From NCBI RefSeq assembly GCF_009734185.1, contig NZ_CP046393.1:1757501-1821500 (forward strand): DNA of 64,000 bases. The letters are read 5' to 3'. Positions 26,516 through 34,465 of this stretch are shown one piece after another. Position 1 is the stretch's first letter. Every line of letters begins with the position of its first letter. The notes under the pieces were generated by a model. The model saw only the letters and a list, made by a program, of their open reading frames with translations. It was not told where the DNA came from and did not search any database. Source of the stretch: Commensalibacter melissae. Lineage in GTDB: Bacteria > Pseudomonadota > Alphaproteobacteria > Acetobacterales > Acetobacteraceae. The translations under genes were made by a program, and so were the position numbers.

Positions 26516-27148
26516 TTATTCGCAATTATATTCTTGTCTGGCATTTTTTACAAACTGTTGAATTAGGATTGGATCCTTTTTCCCCGGTTCAGATTCAACC
26601 CCTGATGAGACATCAATTGCCTCTGTACCTGACTGCTGAATGGCTTCTTGCACATTATCGGGTGTTAATCCACCTGCCAGCAACCATGGCTTTGCCGGGT
26701 TCCAGTTTTTAGTCAGGGACCAATCAAACTTGCGTCCATTACCGCCCGGTCTTGTATCCGATTCATAAAATGGTGCCTCAATCACCATTCCATCAACCTG
26801 GGAAGGTTCAAGCAAATCATCACGCGTTTTAACGCCTCTTGCCAACCAAACTGGCAGACCGATTTCCTCTCGAATAGTTTCCGCCTGTTTGTCAGAACAA
26901 TAAAGTTGCAGAATATCCAGCCGAACCTTGTCAAGAATTCTTCTTATATCATCTAATTTTGGCCTAACAAACAAACCAACCCTTAACAGACCTTCCTTAC
27001 CATAATCAGGCAACTGTCTCGCTTGGGTAACAGATAAAAAACGCGGAGACGCTGGATAAAAAACCAATCCCACCCAATTGACCCGTAATTTTAACAATAA
27101 ATCACAAGTCGCCGTTTCTCTTACACCACATATCTTGATAGAAACCAT
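26516..27148 (-). CDS. trpF: Phosphoribosylanthranilate isomerase
   Basis: 210 aa from the ATG at 27148, chosen over a start 13 codons upstream because the family begins MVSIKICGVRE and because that upstream part would overlap pyrF. Single TIM-barrel enzyme of tryptophan synthesis that isomerises PRA to CdRP. The catalytic cysteine is in KICGV and the aspartate in the VDGMVIEAP region; the C-terminal LAGGLTPDNV and AIDVSSGVESEPGKKD bind phosphate. It lies 4 bases after the pyrF stop, so the two form an operon. Confidence 0.95.
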   Translation of the reverse strand: MVSIKICGVRETATCDLLLKLRVNWVGLVFYPASPRFLSVTQARQLPDYGKEGLLRVGLFVRPKLDDIRRILDKVRLDILQLYCSDKQAETIREEIGLPVWLARGVKTRDDLLEPSQVDGMVIEAPFYESDTRPGGNGRKFDWSLTKNWNPAKPWLLAGGLTPDNVQEAIQQSGTEAIDVSSGVESEPGKKDPILIQQFVKNARQEYNCE

Positions 27149-27152
27149 AAAA

Positions 27153-27854
27153 TTAATCTTGTAACTGACAAATGATTTCCTCAGCAACCTGTTGTGGATT
27201 AGCTGACTGTGTTATTGGCCGACCCACTACAATCCAATTTGCACCCGCCTTATGTGCCAACGCGGGTGTCATGATTCGTTTTTGATCATCTGTTTTGGCA
27301 TTTTCCAACCTTATTCCCGGTACCACTAATACAACTTTATCTTCATAAAACTTACGCAGAGTTGCAACTTCCTCGGGTGAACAAACAAGACCATCGACAC
27401 CAGCGTCCAAAGCCATTCCTGCCAGTTTCATTACTTGTTCAAGAGGTGTCGTATGAAGATTTACACTATTTAAATTCTCCTGATCCATACTGGTCAGAAC
27501 CGTAACCCCAAGTAATAACGGTTTCTGATTTTCAGGAAAATTGACATCTATTGCCTTACGTGCGGCTTTAATCATATCTTTTCCGCCCAACGTATGAATA
27601 GTCAACATGGCTGGTTTTACAGAAACCAAACTGGCAATTGCAGATGCAACGGTATTGGGAATATCATGCAGTTTCAGATCAAGAAAAACTTGCCGACCCC
27701 TAGCCAGTTTCCTGACCGCATCAAAACCGCAAGCGTAGGTAAACTCCATACCTATTTTAATCATTTGCCCTGTTAAATCAGCAATTTGAGCCCATTGCTC
27801 AGCCAAATCATAATCTTTTGTATCAATCGCAAGAATCAAGCCGGTTTTTGTCAT
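27153..27854 (-). CDS. pyrF: Orotidine 5'-phosphate decarboxylase
   Basis: 233 aa from the ATG at 27854; a TTG 8 codons upstream is in frame but less likely since the family starts near TGLILAID. TIM-barrel enzyme making UMP from OMP. The catalytic lysine/aspartate motif is FLDLKLHDIPNT, with VVPGIR and IVVGRPIT for phosphate binding. First gene of the pyrF-trpF pair, a common neighbour arrangement in Alphaproteobacteria. Confidence 0.95.
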   Translation of the reverse strand: MTKTGLILAIDTKDYDLAEQWAQIADLTGQMIKIGMEFTYACGFDAVRKLARGRQVFLDLKLHDIPNTVASAIASLVSVKPAMLTIHTLGGKDMIKAARKAIDVNFPENQKPLLLGVTVLTSMDQENLNSVNLHTTPLEQVMKLAGMALDAGVDGLVCSPEEVATLRKFYEDKVVLVVPGIRLENAKTDDQKRIMTPALAHKAGANWIVVGRPITQSANPQQVAEEIICQLQD

Positions 27855-27906
27855 TATTTTTCTTAAGTGATCTATCAATTATTTATTATAATATGTGGAA
27901 ATAAAT

Positions 27907-28299
27907 CTATTCTTCTGAATTCTGTTGCGAAGGTTCAACCCTGTCAGGGGAAAGGGCAGACGTTGCTGTTGGAACTGGGGTCCCATTCTGTCCTGTTCCC
28001 TGCTGCGTTGTATTCTGTTGAGTCAGGGCTATATACTGGGCCCGCAATTCATTTAACTGTGTTTCCAAATCACGTATTTTCTGTTCTGCCTTTCTGGCTC
28101 TTTTCCATTGACTGACCAAGGAGGTGAAAACTGTTAAAGCTCCTATTGCAAAAGAAATGATTCCAGCCAGCAATACAATCATTCCAACAGAACTTTGCCA
28201 ATTAGCAGAAAAGAAATTCATTGGCACAGGCGTCATATTTAACAAGAAAAAGATAATTAAAAGTACCAGGAATGGTACAACGATAATTAATCGCAACAC
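27907..28299 (-). CDS. LapA/YciS-family membrane protein (DUF1049)
   Basis: 130 aa with two membrane helices (residues about 3-22 and 40-62) and a cytoplasmic coiled-coil tail (RKAEQKIRDLETQLNEL), then a low-complexity Gln/Thr/Pro end. This is the LapA (lipopolysaccharide assembly protein A) domain layout; in E. coli LapA works with LapB to control LpxC turnover. The family sits upstream of pyrF in many Alphaproteobacteria, often next to ihfB, which fits this position. Precise function here is unproven. Confidence 0.8.
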   Translation of the reverse strand: MLRLIIVVPFLVLLIIFFLLNMTPVPMNFFSANWQSSVGMIVLLAGIISFAIGALTVFTSLVSQWKRARKAEQKIRDLETQLNELRAQYIALTQQNTTQQGTGQNGTPVPTATSALSPDRVEPSQQNSEE

Positions 28300-28492
28300 G
28301 ATATGATCTCCCTAACCCAACCATAATCAAACATTATGAATATGACCAGTATATAATACACAAACCCTTACATAAATAAGGAATTTTAATCCAGATAAAA
28401 AAAACATTTAAAATAATAATTTAAAAAAAACAAAAAATAACCATATAGTTATAAAAAGATAAATCGTTTTTTCTTATATAAATCAAAAAGCT

Positions 28493-28792
28493 ATGCATGA
28501 AATTGTTTCATTTAAAAAAATAAAGAACAAAATATGGGCCAACATTTTTTATATCGGAAACAAACGATACATCGCTAATATTTATCATTCTTATGAAAAA
28601 GCATATCAGGATTGCGAATGGCGGAAACAGGAAATTACTGCCTACAGACATTTACTAATCAATCATGAACAACCCGTACCACAATATTTGACAATCCCGA
28701 TTCACCAATCAGAGATTCCAAAAAATTGGCTACCTTTGCCTGTATTCGGTTTTTTGCTTTCCTCAAAAAAACTTTCAAAAAAAACAATTTGA
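28493..28792 (+). CDS. Hypothetical protein, 99 aa
   Basis: Unrecognised. A basic, aromatic-rich protein (IWANIFYIGNKRY, YEKAYQDCEWRK) without signal peptide or membrane helix. The start ATG has only a weak AAAAAGCT upstream. It is flanked by AT-rich gaps of 193 and 77 bases and precedes secB on the same strand. Codon use resembles the neighbours and no antisense gene competes, so it is probably real but could be a spurious frame. Confidence 0.5.
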   Translation: MHEIVSFKKIKNKIWANIFYIGNKRYIANIYHSYEKAYQDCEWRKQEITAYRHLLINHEQPVPQYLTIPIHQSEIPKNWLPLPVFGFLLSSKKLSKKTI

Positions 28793-28869
28793 TTTTATAA
28801 ACAGGTCCTTCGATTCAATTTATTAATAATTTTATACCTATAAATATTTAATTTAAAAGAGAATGCTCA

Positions 28870-29373
28870 ATGTCTAATAAACAACATGAAGAAAAAACGT
28901 TTTTTTTACCTATCATCCCAGTTAAGGATTTAGTCACCAACATTGAATATATTCGAGAATTAAACGTAAAAATTTTTAATACACCCAAAGTTTTTCTTAA
29001 GGTATCTCCAAAATCCGACATTACCGTAACCGTTAATGTCAATGCCCAGCAAATTGAAAAGGATTACCCCCAATTCGAAATTATCGTTATCCTAAATTGT
29101 ACCAGTCAAAAACAACTTGAAGATGATGATGAACCAACTTCTATTTTTGAAATTGACTTGCAATATGGTGCAGTTGTGACCCTTCCCACTTTAAAGGCTG
29201 CCAATATAGAAGAATTGTTGATGATACATGCTCCAGAATTATTATTTCCAGAAATTCGCAATATCATCCTGAATATAAGTCGTACATCCAATCTACCCTC
29301 TATTCTTTTGCAACCCATTGATTTCGCAGAATTATGGAAAGAAAAAAAATCCACCCTGAAAAACAAAGATTAA
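28870..29373 (+). CDS. secB: Protein-export chaperone SecB
   Basis: 167 aa, usual length. SecB holds preproteins unfolded and hands them to SecA. Family features: N-terminal FFLPIIPVKDLV (in place of the typical I.RIYVKD), KVFLKVSPKSDITV in the NTPxVF segment, LQYGAVVTLP and LLFPEIRNIILNISR. Some positions are more divergent than in typical alphaproteobacterial SecB, for example the DDDEPTSIFEIDLQY strand. It is followed 14 bases later by a Nudix gene. Confidence 0.85.
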   Translation: MSNKQHEEKTFFLPIIPVKDLVTNIEYIRELNVKIFNTPKVFLKVSPKSDITVTVNVNAQQIEKDYPQFEIIVILNCTSQKQLEDDDEPTSIFEIDLQYGAVVTLPTLKAANIEELLMIHAPELLFPEIRNIILNISRTSNLPSILLQPIDFAELWKEKKSTLKNKD

Positions 29374-29387
29374 GAAACCCTACAAAA

Positions 29388-30002
29388 ATGGATACAACAA
29401 TGCCCCAAAAACTAGACACGGACAAAAAAATTATTGGTCAAGCAGATCCAGGCGGGATTGTTCCGGAATCATCACGTATTGCCTATGAAAACCGTTGGCT
29501 AAAAATCCGTGAGGATATCATACGCTATCCCAACGGGTTAAAAGGCATGTTTGGTGTTGTAGAACGAAATGAATTCGCTGTTATTTTACCACTGCATATT
29601 AATAATGAGGGAATTAAAATAGTCACCCTTATTCGACAATACCGATATCCTGTGGGTAAATTTATGTGGGAACTGCCGATGGGAATGTGGGAATTAAAAC
29701 CAGATGCCACCCCCGAGATGGTTGCTGCCGGAGAACTGGAGGAAGAAACAGGTTTGCGTGCCGCCAATATGGTACATGGAGGTATATTATATCAGGGGGC
29801 AGGCTATTCAACCCAAAAAGGTCACGTTTTCCTTGCAACTGATTTAACACAACATTCCCCGAAACGCGAAGAGACAGAACTGCATATGACCTGTCATACA
29901 ATCCCGTTAACTCAATTTGAGGAAATGATTCAAAACGGACAAATAACTTGTATGGTTACAATCGCTGCATTCTGTTTGTTACGTAGTAAAAAATTAGTTT
30001 GA
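29388..30002 (+). CDS. Nudix hydrolase (ADP-ribose pyrophosphatase-like)
   Basis: 204 aa from the ATG at 29388; a longer frame reaching back into secB exists but would overlap it by 40 bases. The layout is that of NUDT5/NudF-type ADP-sugar pyrophosphatases, with RQYRYPVGKFMWELPMG before the Nudix helix. The Nudix box is degenerate: it reads AAGELEEETGL, with Gly instead of the Arg of the REUxEExGU core, while the metal-binding glutamates EExxG remain. Activity is therefore likely but altered. It would hydrolyse a nucleoside diphosphate sugar in the cytoplasm. Confidence 0.8.
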   Translation: MDTTMPQKLDTDKKIIGQADPGGIVPESSRIAYENRWLKIREDIIRYPNGLKGMFGVVERNEFAVILPLHINNEGIKIVTLIRQYRYPVGKFMWELPMGMWELKPDATPEMVAAGELEEETGLRAANMVHGGILYQGAGYSTQKGHVFLATDLTQHSPKREETELHMTCHTIPLTQFEEMIQNGQITCMVTIAAFCLLRSKKLV

Positions 30003-30070
30003 CTCTCTCTTCCATCGTTACCTAAAAAAAGATTTAATCGTGTAATTTATGACTTGAGGAAATATAAAGT

Positions 30071-31381
30071 ATGGCAGAAACCCAGCTCCAATATAATAAC
30101 CCTTCTACATCACGTACCCTTGTCAAACATGCGGTTACAATTGGTTCCACCATGATCTTGGGACTTGTTTTTGGGTTGATCTGTCATGCTTTTGGAGATG
30201 TTATTATCTATAAGTCAGCAAATGGCTCAATAACGTTATCAAATTTTATTCTGACCTTGTCTGAATTAATTGTCAATTTGTTTTTGCGCCTGATAAAGAT
30301 GATCGTGGCACCTCTGGTTCTGGCCACGCTTATTGCCGGGATTGGGAACGTTCAAGATACTAAAACCATAAAAACCATCGGGATCAAGGTTATTTTTTGG
30401 TTTATCGGTGCCTCTATCGTTTCCTTGGGTGTTGGAATGCTTGCCGCCAATATCATCCAGCCAGGCAAGAATTTTACGCATAATTTACCACCTGTCTCTG
30501 AATCTCATGCAATTTATCATTTTGACCTTATTAAATTTACACTTCATATCGTTCCTGATAGTGTCATTGACGCAATGGCTCATAACGATATGTTACAGTT
30601 AGTAGTTTTCGCTGTCTTTTTCGGTTTGTCTTTAGCCGCTTTACCTGACAAACAATGTCAACTGGTAAGAGATGTAACAGATGGAGTAGGCAAAGTTATG
30701 CTGAAAGTCACCGATATGGTCATGATTATTGTACCATTGGTTGTCTTTGCTTCACTTCTTTCAATAGCAACCCGTAATGGATTACACGTAATTGAAAGCT
30801 ATGGACTGTTTTTGATCGAGTTTTATGCTGTCATTCTCGTCATGTTCATTATTTTGATCGGAACTGGTTATTTCATGATGGGAAAAAAAGTGTTTAAACT
30901 TCTTCCATTCATAGCCGAACCTGTAATGGTGGGATTTGCAACCGCCAGTAGTGAGTCTGCCTTTCCAAGATTACTTGAACAACTTGAAAAATTCGGTGTT
31001 CCACCCAAAATATCTAGCTTTGTCGTTCCCTTAGGCTATAGCTTTAACCTTTGTGGAACCATGATGTTCATTTCATTTGCCGCCATTTTCATCGCACAAG
31101 CCTATGGTATTCATATGCCCATTGAAAAACAAATCATGATGCTCCTGGTCATGATGATCAGCAGTAAAGGCATCGCAGGAGTTCCACGCGCCTCAATGGT
31201 AATGCTCGCCGCTGTCATGCCAGGTTTTGGAATACCCGAAGCCGGACTGCTATTAATTGTCGGAATTGATCAGTTTCTTGATATGGCAAGAACTGCAACA
31301 AGTGTTTTGGGTAATGGAATTATTGCAGCAATCGCTAATGAATGGGACATCAGAGCAAACAATACAAAAGAGACAATATAA
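30071..31381 (+). CDS. Dicarboxylate/amino acid:cation symporter (DAACS family)
   Basis: 436 aa with about eight helices and two re-entrant hairpins. Matching blocks are FLRLIKMIVAPLVLATLIAGI, ATASSESAFPRLLEQLEKFGV (the serine-rich HP1 tip), GYSFNLCGTMMF, SSKGIAGVPRAS (HP2) and GIDQFLDMARTATSVLGNG. Members co-transport glutamate, aspartate or C4-dicarboxylates with Na+ or H+. The N-x-D-G-T motif of helix 7, whose aspartate helps bind cations, reads NLCGT here: the Asp is replaced by Cys. Monocistronic, between the Nudix gene and folD. Confidence 0.9.
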   Translation: MAETQLQYNNPSTSRTLVKHAVTIGSTMILGLVFGLICHAFGDVIIYKSANGSITLSNFILTLSELIVNLFLRLIKMIVAPLVLATLIAGIGNVQDTKTIKTIGIKVIFWFIGASIVSLGVGMLAANIIQPGKNFTHNLPPVSESHAIYHFDLIKFTLHIVPDSVIDAMAHNDMLQLVVFAVFFGLSLAALPDKQCQLVRDVTDGVGKVMLKVTDMVMIIVPLVVFASLLSIATRNGLHVIESYGLFLIEFYAVILVMFIILIGTGYFMMGKKVFKLLPFIAEPVMVGFATASSESAFPRLLEQLEKFGVPPKISSFVVPLGYSFNLCGTMMFISFAAIFIAQAYGIHMPIEKQIMMLLVMMISSKGIAGVPRASMVMLAAVMPGFGIPEAGLLLIVGIDQFLDMARTATSVLGNGIIAAIANEWDIRANNTKETI

Positions 31382-31432
31382 TTTTATCCTTCCCCAAAAA
31401 CAGTTGAATATAAAAAAGGTCACTGATATCTT

Positions 31433-32302
31433 ATGAAAACGCAATTAATTGATGGCAAAAGCTTTGCCTCAAACATGACCCAGAAAATAGCTCTGGAAGT
31501 CAAGCAGCTGCAGCAGGAAAAAAATATAACCCCTGGTCTTGCCGTCATTTTGGTCGGCAATGACCCTGCCAGCGAGGTATATGTCAGAAACAAGACAAAA
31601 CAGACACACAGGGTGGGAATGCGTTCGTTCATGCATCTTCTTCCTGAAACAACCACACAAGAAGAAATCCTGAATCTAATTGCAAGATTGAATAAAGATC
31701 CTGATATTCATGGAATTCTCGTACAGCTACCTCTTCCAAAAGGGTTGAATGCAGACACCATTATTCAGGCAATCACCCCTCATAAAGATGTTGACGGCTT
31801 GACAGCCTATAATACAGGAAAACTTGCGCTCGGACATAAAGACGGATTTATACCCTGCACCCCACTTGGATGTCTAATGTTATTGCAAAAAGAACTTTCC
31901 AGTTTGAAAGGATTACATGCAGTCATTATTGGAGCGTCAAACTTGATGGGCAAACCCATGGCACAACTTTTATTACAAGAAGGTTGCACTGTAACTATTG
32001 CCCACATTCATACACGCAATCCTGAAAAACTTGCCCGTCAAGCAGACATTCTTATTGTTGCGACTGGTTGCAGTGAGCTCGTTAAGGGATCATGGATCAG
32101 TGAAGGTACGACTATTATAGATGTCGGCATTAACCGTATCACGACAAAAGATAACAAGACCAAACTGATAGGTGATGTCGCTTTTGAAGAGGTTTTGGGT
32201 AAAGCTGCAAAAATTACACCTGTCCCTGGTGGTGTCGGTCCTGTCACTATTGCCTGTTTGTTGCATAATACATTACAAGCAGCAAGAAATACGATAAAAT
32301 AA
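31433..32302 (+). CDS. folD: Bifunctional methylenetetrahydrofolate dehydrogenase/cyclohydrolase
   Basis: 289 aa, usual length. It interconverts 5,10-methylene-, methenyl- and 10-formyl-tetrahydrofolate. Signatures: VGNDPASEVYVRNKTKQT with the catalytic lysine, QLPLPKG, KDVDGLTAYNTGKL, the NADP-binding GASNLMGKPMAQLL, and PVPGGVGPVTIACLL. Followed by a long-loop inverted repeat. Confidence 0.96.
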   Translation: MKTQLIDGKSFASNMTQKIALEVKQLQQEKNITPGLAVILVGNDPASEVYVRNKTKQTHRVGMRSFMHLLPETTTQEEILNLIARLNKDPDIHGILVQLPLPKGLNADTIIQAITPHKDVDGLTAYNTGKLALGHKDGFIPCTPLGCLMLLQKELSSLKGLHAVIIGASNLMGKPMAQLLLQEGCTVTIAHIHTRNPEKLARQADILIVATGCSELVKGSWISEGTTIIDVGINRITTKDNKTKLIGDVAFEEVLGKAAKITPVPGGVGPVTIACLLHNTLQAARNTIK

Positions 32303-32358
32303 TTTACACCAGAACTATTTCTTATTATAATTATTGCAATAATATAACAATAATTTCT

Positions 32359-32406
32359 TAAACCGCTTGATTAATATTAATAACTAAATCATTTAAAAGC
32401 GGTTTA
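32359..32406. promoter_or_regulatory. 10-bp inverted repeat downstream of folD
   Basis: TAAACCGCTT and AAGCGGTTTA are perfect complements separated by 28 bases that contain the palindrome ATTAATATTAAT. It could be a folD terminator or an operator for the repeat protein gene 71 bases further on. No T-run follows directly. Confidence 0.35.
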
Positions 32407-32476
32407 CAATTTATTAGATTGTTTTCTATAAACGAAACTAAAACTTGCTAATATAATATTTAAGTGAACAATTAAA

Positions 32477-33070
32477 ATGACTGAAATTGATTTTCCCTCT
32501 TTACTGTTTGATTCAGCCTGGTATTTAAAAACCTATCCAGATATTGCAGCCGCCAATGCAGATCCTGTTGAACATTATCTGTTTTTCGGATTTCGAGAGG
32601 GACGAAATCCTAACCGTTTTTTTAATACCACCTTTTATCTGAATACCTATCCTGATGTTGCCGCAAGCACTATTAACCCTTTTATCCATTATATAATGTA
32701 TGGTGCCGCGGAAGGGAGATTACCCAGGGCTTCTGATCAACCACCTATACCTTCTACAACGGTAAGCACGGAATTATCAACCGGGACCGATATTCCGTAT
32801 ATGGTTGCCACCGAACCCAACCCACAATCTAAATCTGAAATTAATTTAAGTTTTAAAATCAGTGATTCAGAACCTCCCCAGCAATTACAAGATAAAAAAA
32901 CTGCATCCTATGATAAATTAACCTTGAATGCCGCATCTGAGGTTACAACAAAATTACCAAACAAGAAAACGACTGTAAAACCAAAAAACTCATCGGTAGC
33001 ATCCTCTCGAAAACGAAGTCCGAGAGTCAAAACTCAACGCGTAGCACATGGTAATAGTATAAGCAGATAG
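32477..33070 (+). CDS. Tandem-repeat protein with two YLxTYPDxA motifs
   Basis: 197 aa. Two adjacent 37-residue repeats cover about residues 9-82: WYLKTYPDIAAANADPVEHY then FYLNTYPDVAASTINPFIHY, each ending in a G-x-x-EGR turn (FREGRNPN, AAEGRLPR). The same unit is found in tandem in N-terminal parts of some bacterial glycosyltransferases and in orphan proteins of acetic acid bacteria. Its function is unknown. The second half is low-complexity and ends in a strongly basic tail (KKTTVKPK, SSRKRSPRVK). No signal peptide. It converges with the lytic transglycosylase-like gene. Confidence 0.7.
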   Translation: MTEIDFPSLLFDSAWYLKTYPDIAAANADPVEHYLFFGFREGRNPNRFFNTTFYLNTYPDVAASTINPFIHYIMYGAAEGRLPRASDQPPIPSTTVSTELSTGTDIPYMVATEPNPQSKSEINLSFKISDSEPPQQLQDKKTASYDKLTLNAASEVTTKLPNKKTTVKPKNSSVASSRKRSPRVKTQRVAHGNSISR

Positions 33071-33106
33071 GCTGATTTTTGTATAAATTCAAAACTAGAT
33101 TAATAA

Positions 33107-33610
33107 TCAGTTTCTAACGGTTTTCTTTTTAAATTTTCTTCTTTTTTTTACATTCATTAAACGATGCTGATAAGGAGAGAGATATATTCCAGCTTTTTTT
33201 CTCCTTATTGAAGAATTATTGTTCAAATAAGAGGCTTGAATGATTTGAAACTGATAATGATTGTTTAGATCAGGTGTATGAGAATGATAATTGCCAATCG
33301 CCTGCATTAAATTTCCATTTGTCTCTGCAAGATACAATTTAAGAATCGCCCCCGCCACGGCTATATTATAACAATTATCCTGTTTTAATCGTTGATAGAT
33401 GACTTGACCAGTTTCATGTGTTGTTTCCATCAATGGAACAATCCAACGTGTATTGATCTGCATTACCCCCAAATCCTGCGTGCCATTCTTGTTATTGGAG
33501 ACAAGATTAGGAGCCCCACCCTCCACACGTTGTATTGCCGGTAAAACAGAGGAAGGCAAATGATGAAATGCAGCAACCATCATCATACATTTTAAATATG
33601 TCGCAACCAT
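33107..33610 (-). CDS. Lytic transglycosylase (SLT/IagB-like) domain protein
   Basis: 167 aa goose-lysozyme-like domain: LPAIQRVEGG with the presumed catalytic Glu (about residue 28), GTQDLGVMQINTRW, the family VAVAGAILKLYL helix and IGNYHSHTPD (AYNxG equivalent). Related to VirB1/IagB peptidoglycan lyases that open the wall for secretion systems, none of which is seen here. Only about 20 residues precede the domain and they do not form a convincing signal peptide, so export is unclear. The tail is very basic. An ATG at 33610 or the cluster of Met codons at residues 9-11 may be the start. Confidence 0.75.
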   Translation of the reverse strand: MVATYLKCMMMVAAFHHLPSSVLPAIQRVEGGAPNLVSNNKNGTQDLGVMQINTRWIVPLMETTHETGQVIYQRLKQDNCYNIAVAGAILKLYLAETNGNLMQAIGNYHSHTPDLNNHYQFQIIQASYLNNNSSIRRKKAGIYLSPYQHRLMNVKKRRKFKKKTVRN

Positions 33611-33718
33611 CTAACTAAATTAACTTTATTCTATTTTATTTTTATATTAACAATTTTAACATTAAAGAAATTAAATCTATTATTTCAAATCCATTTATTT
33701 CATTACAAGGAATTCGTT

Positions 33719-34465
33719 ATGACACGAATCTCGGTAGAATTAATTCCTAGAGATAGAAATCATATCATTAGTGACATGAAACAAGTCAAGGAATGTTTCC
33801 CAATTGCCGACAGCATCAATATTCCAGATCTCATGCGTTTTTCTTTAAGAAGCTGGAACGCTTTTCAGATTACCTCTTCATATTATACACGTTCCATTCC
33901 TCATATAAGAGCAATTGATATTAATCCCGATCTTCCATTGCCCGGCCATGATATCAATAATTTACAAGAAATTCTGGTTATTCAGGGAGACCCTCCCTCC
34001 GATTTCAACAAACATACATATCCCAATTCAACTGAAAGCATTTTAAGACGATATCGAAGGGAACTCCCGCATCTGAAATTGTATGCTGCCTTTGACCCAT
34101 ACCGTCGTTCTCCCAAGGAAGAACTTGAACATGTCCTGTCAAAAAAAGAAGCGGGAGCCAGTGGTTTTTTTACACAACCCATTTTTGATGAGAAAATGCT
34201 TGAACTCTGTATGGATTGGTTACACAACAAAACCGTTTTTTGGGGTTTATCACCTGTCATTGGACCAAAATCGAAATCATATTGGGAAATTACCAACAAA
34301 GTTGTCTTTCCACATAATTTTGAAACAAGTTTACAGGCCAACATTGATTTTGCAAAAAAAGCCTTACAAATGATCAAAAAAACAAACCAAAATGCTTATT
34401 TAATGCCTTTACGCGTCAAATTAACCACCTATCTATCACCATTACAGGAAATTTTTCAAAACTAG
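33719..34465 (+). CDS. MetF-like methylenetetrahydrofolate reductase family protein
   Basis: 248 aa TIM-barrel flavoprotein-type protein. Family blocks: VELIPRD at the start, LVIQGDPP (LRGDPP in MetF), LYAAFDPYR, KKEAGASGFFTQPIFD and WGLSPVIGP. Shorter than canonical MetF (about 290 aa) and divergent, so it may be a paralogue rather than the main methionine-pathway enzyme. AAGGAATTCGTT lies just before the ATG. It converges with the dipeptidase gene and the two stop codons overlap in a CTAG. Confidence 0.7.
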   Translation: MTRISVELIPRDRNHIISDMKQVKECFPIADSINIPDLMRFSLRSWNAFQITSSYYTRSIPHIRAIDINPDLPLPGHDINNLQEILVIQGDPPSDFNKHTYPNSTESILRRYRRELPHLKLYAAFDPYRRSPKEELEHVLSKKEAGASGFFTQPIFDEKMLELCMDWLHNKTVFWGLSPVIGPKSKSYWEITNKVVFPHNFETSLQANIDFAKKALQMIKKTNQNAYLMPLRVKLTTYLSPLQEIFQN

